A stretch of DNA of 64,000 bases. It comes from Endocalyx cinctus (taxonomy: Eukaryota > Ascomycota > Sordariomycetes > Amphisphaeriales > Apiosporaceae). This document shows positions 55,163 to 64,000 of this stretch, piece after piece. The translations under genes and the position numbers were made by a program. The number at the start of each line of letters is the position of its first letter. Position 1 is the stretch's first letter. Location of the stretch: contig BCKC01000006.1 of assembly GCA_001600455.1 (NCBI GenBank), forward strand, positions 3,410,001-3,474,000, written 5' to 3'. Below the pieces are notes generated by a model. The model did not search any database. It saw only the letters and a list, made by a program, of their open reading frames with translations, and was not told where the DNA came from.

Positions 55163-57661
55163 TCAAGGCGGTGTCGACGTGTTCATCGACACGTATTCGG
55201 CGAACGGGCGCGGATCCTGCGTGAAGTACATCTCGAGAAGCCTGGGCATGAAGTTCTTATGCCTCGGATGCGCGAGACTAAAGCAACAAAGCAACTTCGT
55301 TCCGCGAGAAACGTCGGTTTTAAGCCTGAAGAAATGCGCCACGTTCAACGGCTCGAGGACGGCGCCACGGCAGGCGGCGCAAACTCGGAAATCACCCGGC
55401 AACGGCGGAAAAGCCGAGGAGAAAGAAGAATACGAAGAAGGAGAAGGAGGGGAAATAGTGTACCAGACCCCGTCGACGATTCCCTCGTCCTTGCACGGCT
55501 TCTCGCGCGTCAGCTTTTCCGCCGCGTTCCAGAAGACGGCGAAGTCTCCCGTCTCGTGGGCGCGCGCCATAGCGATCTTGAAATTGAACCGGCCCATCGA
55601 GCAGATCATCTCGGAATCTCCGGGCAGGTCGAGAGCCGGCTCCCATTTCCCGCCCTCGGTCGTGTGGAAGACCTGATCGCAGTAGCACGCCGCGCAGAGC
55701 ACGTGCTTCGTCGCGCCCTCGCGGCCGGGAAGTCCCGCCTTGGGCACGAACCACCGCCGTTCGCGGGCCGGCGTCGGTCGCCGCCGCGGGCACGGTTTCA
55801 TGGACGCGCGGGCTTGGGCTTCGGTCGCGAAGCCCGCCCAGTCGTCCGTGCAGGCCCGCGCCGCGAGCTCTTTCCGGATGTACGGCGTCGCGACGTCGCA
55901 CGCCCACGTCGCGCCCGCGGGCTGGACCTGCCGCGTCGGCCCGAAGCGGGACGAGAAGACTTCGGACGGTAAGGCGAGGACGTGGTCCTCGTAGCAGGCC
56001 TCGCAGGCCAGGAACCCGGGGATCTCGCTATCGCCCCGGTCGCGCGCGAGGGGCTGGAACCATCTCGTCGCGGCGCTGCTATTGCTGCTGCTGCATCCCT
56101 TGACGCCTTCGACGCCCTCGCAATCCGGGATCGAGGGCCGACGTCGCATCCACTCCAGGCACGCCCGCAGCGACCCCGAGCGCACGGCCCGAGGGAACAG
56201 CTCGTCCTTCACGCGCGGCCTGCTGAACAGGCAGCGCCGGGGCTCGCCGTCGGCGACGCGCTCGCGGGCGAACGCGTCCCGGTACGGCGACCCGGACACG
56301 TGGTCGGCGTAGCACCTCGAGCAGACGAGGAAGTCGGGCGCGGACGCGTGCCGGTACCAGGACGTGGCGAAGCTCGCGGGGACGTCGACGCAGGAGGTGA
56401 CGGGTCGCGGCGGTAAACCCGCTACCGCCGCTGCTACCGCCGCCGGCGCGTTACCCGCCGGGACCGGCGGCGGCGACGGGGTTTTCGACTGCCACGAGAA
56501 CATGGGCTCCTGGGTCAAGGGGGAGCTAGAGTGAGGCGAGCTGTCGTACGAACTGCGGTGCGTGATGAGCGGCGGCCGATACGGTACGAATTTAGGCTTC
56601 GACGGTACGCGTTTGAGGGTGAGTGGCGCTTCGGCAGCTGATGGGAGAATCTTCGGCGGTATGGCTGGCGGCAGCGATGCGCTTGGTTCATTTGACGCGC
56701 TTGGAGAGCCGCCGTTGTTGTTAACCGTCATGGATTGAAACGATGTCTCCAATGGTGTCGGTGATTTGGGTGGCGGAGGGAAGAACGAGAGCTCGTCAGG
56801 TGACTGGGGATTCGACACGGGACTTTGAAATGCAGGCGTTTCCTTAGACGACGACGGCACCATGACCGGTAATGCTGAATACGCCGGGGGCGGGGAGTCA
56901 GGAATCTCGTCCGGTATTGGATAGCCTGAATTTGAACATTTTTGCAAAGGGGTCGGTGAGTGAGACGACTTAGGCGGGGCGAAAACACTCGAATGCTCGC
57001 CGTTGCGTTCCGATCCCGATAGGTTAGAGGCATTTGCAGACGTTGGGTTAGCTGGGGTTGAGTAACGCGACGGAGGCGGAGGAAAACTTGTTAAGAATCC
57101 CGGGCTTAAAGATTCCGGACTTAAAGGTGATACGGGGAAACAGGCAGAACCGGGACCAGGACTAGGAATCGGACTCAGATTCGGACTCGGGATAGGGCTG
57201 GGTCCGGAATGAGGCCGAGGTGGCAAGGGTGGAGGACTGAGACTCGGCGCCGGTTGGGTTGACGCTGGGGGTGGACCAGGAGGTGGTGGGGGTATAGGAA
57301 AGCTGAGGTATTCCTGTCCGCGAGGACTAGACGGCGGCGGTGGATACCTAAGTGGATGCGGGTTGAAAGGGCTGTTTACGGCTGAAGAGATATCTTCGAC
57401 TTGCGAGCTCGCATGAACCTCAATTCCAGGAGGTCGCGGTGGAATGGGTGGCGGTGGCGATGGAGATGGACTAGAGCCATGTGGAGGATGATTAGTAGCC
57501 TTTCCTGGAGGAGGCGGACCCGGTGGCGGTGGTGGGAAAGTCCAAAGTTGATGACCCGAAGAAGACGGACACGGAGACGTAGACGAATTGGGGATTACGT
57601 TCGGCCTAGGATTTCTAGGCGGTAAAGGCGGGGGCTGTTGACGGGAACCGTGAAATGACAT
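55163..57661 (-). CDS. Proline-rich protein with four tandem CxxC modules
   Basis: Single exon, 832 residues. Residues 1 to about 425 are low complexity, dominated by Pro/Ser with many PPPLPPR and PPPPPG stretches, potential SH3, WW or EVH1 ligands and likely disordered. From about 430 to the end there are four copies of a cysteine module. Each has a Trp-Tyr/Phe start, a hydrophobic strand, then CxxC: CSRCYADHV (Cys447), CEACYEDHV (Cys553), CAACYCDQV (Cys656) and CAACRGAVL (Cys761). Spacing is 106, 103 and 105 residues. Each module has further Cys downstream (for example RRCLFS, TWACDVA, EMICSMG, LLCCFS), so a zinc-binding fold is likely. I know no named family for it. The module half is extremely GC-rich and the Pro half less so. 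No signal peptide or membrane helix. Confidence 0.8.
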   Translation of the reverse strand: MSFHGSRQQPPPLPPRNPRPNVIPNSSTSPCPSSSGHQLWTFPPPPPGPPPPGKATNHPPHGSSPSPSPPPPIPPRPPGIEVHASSQVEDISSAVNSPFNPHPLRYPPPPSSPRGQEYLSFPIPPPPPGPPPASTQPAPSLSPPPLPPRPHSGPSPIPSPNLSPIPSPGPGSACFPVSPLSPESLSPGFLTSFPPPPSRYSTPANPTSANASNLSGSERNGEHSSVFAPPKSSHSPTPLQKCSNSGYPIPDEIPDSPPPAYSALPVMVPSSSKETPAFQSPVSNPQSPDELSFFPPPPKSPTPLETSFQSMTVNNNGGSPSASNEPSASLPPAIPPKILPSAAEAPLTLKRVPSKPKFVPYRPPLITHRSSYDSSPHSSSPLTQEPMFSWQSKTPSPPPVPAGNAPAAVAAAVAGLPPRPVTSCVDVPASFATSWYRHASAPDFLVCSRCYADHVSGSPYRDAFARERVADGEPRRCLFSRPRVKDELFPRAVRSGSLRACLEWMRRRPSIPDCEGVEGVKGCSSSNSSAATRWFQPLARDRGDSEIPGFLACEACYEDHVLALPSEVFSSRFGPTRQVQPAGATWACDVATPYIRKELAARACTDDWAGFATEAQARASMKPCPRRRPTPARERRWFVPKAGLPGREGATKHVLCAACYCDQVFHTTEGGKWEPALDLPGDSEMICSMGRFNFKIAMARAHETGDFAVFWNAAEKLTREKPCKDEGIVDGVWYTISPPSPSSYSSFSSAFPPLPGDFRVCAACRGAVLEPLNVAHFFRLKTDVSRGTKLLCCFSLAHPRHKNFMPRLLEMYFTQDPRPFAEYVSMNTSTPP

Positions 57662-59151
57662 TTCTTTCTATCACAGGAAAAAATTCTTTTTCTTTTTTTT
57701 TTCTTCCCTCTCTCTCTCTCCTTTCTTCTTCCGATCAAAAATGCAAACTTTATATATCAGATCATGTATCACATAATAAAAATGATTATCGGATAATCCG
57801 ACAGGGGAAGATGATTTTTTTTTTTTCTCAATTCAACTCTAGCTTAGTCAGGTAAAAGATGTTCGGGAGCGGCTCAAGCAAGTAATAAGAGTCAGCTCTC
57901 TATCATCTGATGGATCTCTCCAAGAGTCGCGGGTCACGCTAGGCTTCACCAGGTGAAACTAATTTAATCAGTTATCAGATCTGAATGTTTGGCAAAGAAG
58001 AATTATTCATCATCATCAGTGGCTTATCAGTTGGGCTGCTGGGTTAACGTATACGTATATAATTGCCGATGGAAATTATCATAGATACAGTAGGATGGAG
58101 AATATGAGAAAAGAAAAGATTTGTGCCATTTATATTGAGTTGACGAAGAAACAAGTAGTGAATCGAGCCTTTCTAACAGTTACCTACTGTGTACTGAGTA
58201 ATTATATAATATTCAACTAATCCGCAAGACTTGGATACTTTTGAATCTTGGTTGAAGAAATTTGTATATAGTTATTAATAGAGACGGAGATTTATCTTTC
58301 TATTTGCCTGTCTGTGTGTATATTAAGCACAGCCACGATCTTGCGAGGTGAAACTGTCCAAGCGTATTCCCTCGTTGAAAATAGAAAAAAAAAAAAGATA
58401 GGAGAAAATAAAAACAATGAGAGTAAGAGAGAGAGACAGGAAAAAAAAAAGCAAGAAAGAAAGAAATCGAAAGAACTTCGGGTAAGGTATCCGTTAGTTA
58501 CGATCACCGGATACGTTTTTATTAAGGGGGTTCCGATCAAATCCTCGACCTTTCCCGTCCAGATGTTCAGCCCCGTGAGCAACGGTGTCTCCAATAGTAA
58601 GTAACGGGAAAGAGTTCAATGCCAAGATAAGGTTGGTGGTAGGGTACAGTAGGATAGGTTATAACAAGCGATCCAAGATCAACACTTGATTGGCGGTGTG
58701 GTTTTGCGAAGCATTTTGAAGTACTCGGCGATGTCAAGTTCTTTTTCTTTTTCTTCCTTCTTATTTTTTTTCTTTTCTGAGTGACACGACAGCTCGACGG
58801 TTTGTTTTTAGCATAATCTGTATGACATTGCTTTATCTTGGAGTTAAAGGAGGTTTAATCAATAGTACACACTCCATATATTACCGAGAATTTCATCCCA
58901 TAGTTTGCTGAATGATAACTCTCGCTGCGCAAACCTCTGAAGGGGCTTATTACTACTGTCCAGTCCAGCGTTCAGTCCCATGTTATAAAAATGGTAATGA
59001 TCTGACCTATGATTTATTTTGAAGTTTGGGATTGACGATGAGCCTACACCACGCAGCCTGACTAGGGTTTTTTTTTTTTTTTTTTTTTTTGAAATGATAT
59101 GTTCTCTAGCTTAGCTTATACATACACACACACATATATATGCGGATGAAA

Positions 59152-59174
59152 ATAATATTACATGGTAATATTAT
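59152..59174. repeat. Perfect 10-bp inverted repeat, 3-base loop
   Basis: ATAATATTAC, loop ATG, GTAATATTAT. Intergenic. Confidence 0.8.
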
Positions 59175-60089
59175 ATTGAAGTTGAAAAATATAGCAGGAG
59201 TTGCCGTGTTCGTGTTCGTGGAGGTGAGACATATTCATGTACGCGTGTTGAATATTGTAAAATAGTTAAGTAGTTATATACCAAAAGTTGGTACTGCATC
59301 TGCTTCTGCGTCTGCGTCTCCGTTTTCTTCATTCTACCCAATCCCTTGGTTCATCCTCACACCCACACGAAATGCCAACCGCGTAGAACTTAGAACTTGC
59401 GCTCCATATAATATTTACTTACTGACTTACCCCGCATATCATGAAAAGGGAAACGCGGTAACTGGCAAGTTTTTTTTGATAGTATGACCAGATGGATATC
59501 TTGCAGAGAGATATTTTTAAAATGGTATTGAGGCTATAATATAATATAGGGTAATAAAATAAGTTTTTTTTTTAATCATCATTCTTTGTTTTCTCTGAGT
59601 ATCTTTCTTCTCTCTATCAATTTTCTTTCTTGATATTTCTTATTGTTTAACCCTATCTCTCGATTATATTTCAAACCTCTGACAGATTAAAGAACGAGTG
59701 AACCAGGTGTACAAGTATATGATCGTCGGGCCTGTCAGACCGCCAATTTGTCATGAAATTGTCATGTTCCCTAAGATTCTCTCACATGACGGAGGCGGCT
59801 CAAAAAGAAAAGAGGGGTCCGACAAGACGGGCATATATTCCTCATCTGTAAAGGCAGTGAAATATTATAATCCTTTTTTTTTTCTTGAGAGAGAGGATAA
59901 AATATGATGATAACTGGTTAAGAGGATAATAATATTTTAGTCATGAATATTGGACTTGAGCTTATATCTCATCCATATCCACAGATATATCTCTAAATAT
60001 ATGTAATTTCATGTATATCCATGGATGTTGTAAATGTTTTGATATATCATATTGGAATAAGTACTCTGTATAGTGAATATTTAGGCAGT

Positions 60090-60114
60090 AAAGGTACCGA
60101 CGAAAGGTACCTTT
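60090..60114. repeat. Inverted repeat AAAGGTACC / GGTACCTTT
   Basis: Nine-base arms around a 7-base spacer. Because GGTACC is itself palindromic, AAAGGTACC also occurs as a direct repeat. Confidence 0.8.
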
Positions 60115-60246
60115 TAACATACTTACTTACCTACGCACTCACTTTTAGCACCTAGGCAGCTAGGTAGATACTCACGGTAGTACCTATTTAATACCGAGCA
60201 CTCGCTGCTAAAGTGCCTAATATTAGTACTAAGGAGTTAATGAGTA

Positions 60247-60290
60247 CCCTACACACCCTACACACCCTACACACCCTACACACCCTACAC
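60247..60290. repeat. (CCCTACACA)n minisatellite, 4.9 copies
   Basis: Five near-complete 9-bp units without mismatch. It resembles but does not equal the fungal telomere repeat (CCCTAA). Confidence 0.9.
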
Positions 60291-61470
60291 TAGAAATCTG
60301 CCCTATCCGGTGATCTCCTTCAAACACTTAGTATATTAATATGTGTGTATATGTAGTTAGGCCCGGATTCTTAGTAGGGTTATCTTGAGTGGAATGCCAT
60401 CATTTCAACCCTAAAAAGATACTGGATGAGACCCGACCTTGAATCTGAACCCGAGATTTGACGCGAGCGGTAAACAAAAGCAAAAATAACAATAATAATA
60501 AATACCAGGGCTATTACTTACCCGATAACATGACACGCTAAACATGAATAGACTAGTGCATTAAAATTTACCTTAAACAGTGCTAAAATAACTACTCCAG
60601 GCTATGCTAAGTACCTAGGCTGCTAGCTGCTAGGCAGTTTAGGTAGTACTTGAGTACGGAGTACGCAGAGACAATAAAACCAAAAGCAGTAAACTGACGC
60701 ATCACAGCATCCAAGACTACTACCTAACAGCCCTAGGTAGTATTTTAGGTATATAAGGTATGTAAAATACCGGCACGTACTTGTAATAATAAGCCTGAGC
60801 TGCCTGGGAACGTACTTGATTTGAGGAGATAACGAGGTAAGTACTTCTGTTAAGGTACTTAAGTAGGTAAGTTTGGTAACGTCAGATTTGCGAACAGATT
60901 TGGAGAGACGGGGAGAAATACAGGCAGACAGGCATACATTAGAGAGTGAGCAAGTGAATGAGTGAATGAACGAGTGAGAGAAAGGATTCAGGATACATAC
61001 ATCTTCGGGGCTGCCTATTCCAAGTAAGTACCTAAGTATACAGTGTACAAATCCATCGTCTATTTTGCTCCCTTCATTTGTTTTCTTATTTTCTTATTTC
61101 CTCTCTTTCCCTCGTTCCCTCCCAGTGCATCCCCCCCTTGTATTAACAATCCTCTTTCCCCTAATACTTAACAAATCCGTATCGCCACAGTTATACAGTT
61201 CTTCGTACTGTCTTGAATTTGTCCGCTACCGTCTACCCTATATGTACTATAATCCGAAGGGAAAGAGAGAGAGAGAGAGAAAAAAAAAAAAAAAAAAACA
61301 CCTAAGTACACCACTTCCCGCTTCCCGTCATCATCTTCCTGTCCACTTCTGTCTACTTCCCTCGTAAAATACATAGTACTTTCCAGTCTGACTGTGTATA
61401 CTCTTTGAGACCTAAATCTATTCTTCCCCTCTCTTCTTCTCATCACCATCTTCTTTAAACTTCGGGAACG

Positions 61471-61498
61471 ACAATATTACATTTCTCTGTAATATTGT
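61471..61498. repeat. Perfect 10-bp inverted repeat, 8-base loop
   Basis: ACAATATTAC, loop ATTTCTCT, GTAATATTGT; about 520 bases upstream of the F-box/WD40 start codon. The inner half (AATATTAC/GTAATATT) is the same as in the repeat at 59152-59174. Confidence 0.8.
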
Positions 61499-62019
61499 TT
61501 ATTTCTTTTCTTAACAAGGCCCGATAAGCCATTTGAGCATTAGGAGCGTGATTCGGAACTTGGGTTTTACCTTTAATTTCGAGGGCTTAACACACTACCT
61601 CTCGTACCGTTAATTGATGCCATCTCACTAATCTTTGGCTCTCCAACATTACTCCCATTCACTTCCTCCTTTTCCCTCTCTTTTCCTTTTGTTCCCTTTT
61701 TTTCGATTATATTATATTTTACTGCGCGACACGACACGACTTCACCTATTCGGATATTCACTGTCCGGTTTGCTACCTTTTCGAGATTGCAAATACTTTA
61801 CCTAATAAGAACCAGATTATACGCAATCATACGCACCTGTCTATATATACACAAAATCATATCGACATAAACAGATTTGTTCAACGGACCAATAATCCAT
61901 ACTCGTATATTCCAACGGCCGATAACAAAACTGGGATACCGTCTCCTTGTGATTCATTCTATATGGTTTCATTCATTTCAATCTGATTTGACCCCCGACA
62001 CTAAGAGAGGTCGGTAAAC

Positions 62020-64000
62020 ATGGACCTCAAACGACCTCGTTCGCCTCAGACTACCGTGTCTGTTAACTTCGACGAACCCGACTCCCTTTCGCCACATCCA
62101 CGTATCAAGTTCGATCTCTCGGAGTGTATAGAGACAAAAACAATAACAACTACTACTACCACCAAAAGATCTTACCCTCCCCTTTTGGTAAGGGAGGCGA
62201 GACCCTTGCAGTCCCTCGATTCCAAAGAATACCCCTTGGCACAAAAGCCTACACCCCCCGAGTTGGCCAACTTTTCTTTTAGCATAGATCATCATGAGGA
62301 AAGACTTGCCTGGCCTGAAGATCATGCAATCGAACACCAAGATGTCAGTCTTCATTTCTCTCTTTATCGTATCTGGGCTCGATCTTTTTTTTTTTTTTTT
62401 TTGCTGCGTCGTTCTCGTTATCGTCCTCTACTAACTCGCAGTGCTACCTTCTAGTTCTCGCAAGACACGATCGATTCTTTTGATAACAGTGTAGCCGATA
62501 CCAGGTCTGAGCAACTTAGTTTTGATATGTCTAAGATAAAATCCCCGAAACAGCTCGTCGATATGTCTTCGCAAAGAAGTCATAGATTGCAGTCTTCGAG
62601 ATCCGGCTCTCCCGTCGTAGGTGCATCTGTGAAAAAGCACTCGCAGAGATCATCGACCCGAGCTCATGCACCGACTCTTCCCCACGCTGTGACTGATAAG
62701 CTACGTCGCGCTTTCGCTAATACTGCACGGAGAGACAACGAGAGGGAGATCGTTAGGCAGAATAGCGGGCTCCCTATCACACCTGATACAACTCTGGGAG
62801 CTATTAATATTAACAAACCCTTAAAACTTCGCCGTACTAATCTAGATTCCTACGAGACTCCCGAGGTCGATGATCCTAGCCAGGCCTCCTTTTTTGACAT
62901 GTCGAGTCCTTCGGGTAGCGACTCTCACACCGTCTTCAGCAGTAATGTGGCTACTCCCCCCATCACCGACGCAGACGCCGATGTAGAACCCTTTGCCGAC
63001 GCCGACGCCGACGAATCTCTCCAGCAATCCATACGTGCCGTCCACCACCCTAGGCCTATCAACACTCTTGTCGCTCAGGACGCCAGTCTGCCTAGTCCGC
63101 GATTATCCCCGACTCTCCAAGCTTCTCAACTTCATACCCCTGTCCACGACATGACCGATGGTGGCATTGGGGACGAATCCCCCGATACACTTCAGGAAGA
63201 GAGCCAAAACGCGATTGACGAAGAGATGAGATTGCCGACTGCCGGAGAGATTACCAGGCGCTACGACGACGTTTCCCAAGGTACTCAGTTTACCCTGACA
63301 GATAGCCGCTCGATGCTAGAAACTTTCGACGCGATGCCCACCGAAATGAAATCGTTTATGATGTACCAGTTTCTGCGTCGCTGCTCACGAAAAACATTAC
63401 ACCTCGTGGCCGACGTCGTTAACCCGGCATTGAAGTGCGACATACTGAAGGATCTACCTTTGGAGTTAACCCTGCACGTTCTCTCTTACCTAGATTTCCG
63501 TGATATGTGTCGTGCGGCGCAGGTATCGAAGCATTGGCGAAGTACCATCGATAGCAATGAGACTGGTTGGAAGGAGCTCTTCGACCGCGATGGGTTCGTT
63601 CTAGCTCATGGCGAGCTAGACAGAGCAATTAAGGAAGGCTGGGGCTGGCAGGATCCGGTTGGTCCCGAAGGTTGTGAGCGCGACTATAGCCTACAGAACC
63701 GTCTCAGTTCCTCCGAATCCGAATTACGTTCTGCATCCAAGACCGACACTCCACCTCAAAAACTCCGATCCTCCAAGCGCAAGAGAACGCTGCCCAACTT
63801 AAGCTCCGATCGACAGAAGCGACGAGCGAGCGCTCAAGATAACGTTAAGGACGAGAGATCCTATTCCGGCAGCAAGACACATAAATCCGAAGGGCCCATG
63901 TCTGCGGCCAATGCCGCCATTGTCGCCGTTCCCGATCCGCAGCTGGGTCTTGCGTCGCTTAGAAAATTACATCTATACAAATCACTATACAGACGTCATT
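62020..64000 (+). CDS. F-box protein of the Cdc4/Pop1 type, 3' part beyond window
   Basis: Exon 1 is 62020-62343 and exon 2 runs from 62455 without a stop to the window edge, giving at least 623 residues; the gene is incomplete. The N-terminus has a TTTTTTKRSYPP block and LDSKEYPLAQKPTPPELANF, then a long Ser/Asp-rich disordered stretch (with a DADADVEPFADADADE acidic patch). Before the F-box comes EMKSFMMYQFLRRCSRKTLH, as in Cdc4/Pop1/Fbw7 proteins. The F-box is at about residues 440-485 (LKDLPLELTLHVLSYLDFRD...QVSKHW). A bipartite basic sequence follows (SSKRKRTL...RQKRRAS), a likely nuclear signal. WD40 repeats are expected past the edge. Family role: SCF substrate receptor that binds phosphorylated cell-cycle proteins. 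The intron carries a run of about 18 T. Confidence 0.85.

Larger units (their letters stand above)
57662..62019. other. Long divergent intergenic region, repeat-rich
   Basis: About 4.4 kb between two divergent genes. It holds many homopolymers (23 T at 59068-59090), three perfect inverted repeats (59152-59174, 60090-60114, 61471-61498), a 9-bp tandem array (60247-60290), a palindrome cluster with TACGGAGTA (60600-60670) and a CT-rich stretch before the F-box gene. Short frames such as 61065-61367 are composed of low-complexity DNA and are not called. Confidence 0.5.

Noticed and set aside
54983..55972. 329-codon plus-strand frame opposite the cysteine-module gene
   Set aside because: Arg-rich antisense shadow; the minus-strand protein has the regular CxxC repeats.
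60247..60290. Internal telomere or chromosome end
   Set aside because: The unit is CCCTACACA, not CCCTAA, and unique genes continue on both sides.
61065..61449. Frames of about 100 codons on both strands before the Cdc4-like gene
   Set aside because: Made of CT-rich and GA-rich low-complexity leader DNA with Lys or Phe runs.
1..64000. tRNA, rRNA or CRISPR loci
   Set aside because: Scanned by eye for B-box-like GGTTCGANTC, rRNA cores and regularly spaced repeats; none convincing. A tRNAscan run would settle tRNAs.

Overview
The window is nuclear DNA of a filamentous ascomycete (Pezizomycotina). Evidence: short GT-AG introns of about 50-120 nt, several fungal-only families (CFEM-GPCR, Zn2Cys6 regulator, HET-domain relic, AA9 LPMO, MFS, GMC oxidoreductase), GC-richer exons in AT-rich spacers, and many A/T homopolymers. 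The secreted plant cell-wall enzymes (LPMO, pectin methylesterase) suggest a plant-associated or litter-decaying fungus. The species cannot be named from the sequence. Gene models were assembled by hand from GT-AG sites that preserve frame and family-consistent protein sequence. Exon ends should be exact to a base or two.

Layout. 0-8 kb: a small membrane protein (+), a seven-exon CFEM/PTH11-type receptor (-) and a cytochrome P450 (+). 9-15 kb: a small secreted eight-cysteine protein (+), a 360-residue protein of unknown function whose first coding exon is 5 nt (+), and, convergent with it, an ATP-dependent RNA ligase of the Naegleria/Deinococcus (Rnl5) type (-). 15-19.5 kb is gene-poor and rich in palindromes and T tracts. 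19.5-23 kb: a five-exon F-box protein (+) and a two-exon unknown (-). 26.5-34 kb: an AA9 LPMO (+), a HET-domain relic (-), a pectin methylesterase (+), an aldehyde dehydrogenase (+) and a fungal membrane protein (-). 36-45 kb: argininosuccinate synthase split into 24 exons (-), an MFS transporter (-) and a large conserved protein with an N-terminal membrane anchor (-). 46.8-54.8 kb: GMC oxidoreductase (+), Zn2Cys6 regulator (-), medium-chain reductase (+) and a SAM methyltransferase (+). This looks like a small metabolic gene cluster with its own regulator. 55-57.7 kb: a proline-rich protein carrying four copies of a cysteine module of about 105 residues (-). 62 kb to the end: the first part of a Cdc4/Pop1-like F-box protein (+), cut off by the window edge.

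Most notable: the 24-exon ARG gene beside genes with 0-6 introns; the four-module CxxC protein; the RNA ligase; a stop-free, 3n-long intron in the methyltransferase; perfect inverted repeats in 3' flanks; and a dispersed 9-mer (TACTCCGTA/TACGGAGTA) found at least eight times, only between genes. No CRISPR array, rRNA, convincing tRNA or intact transposon was seen.
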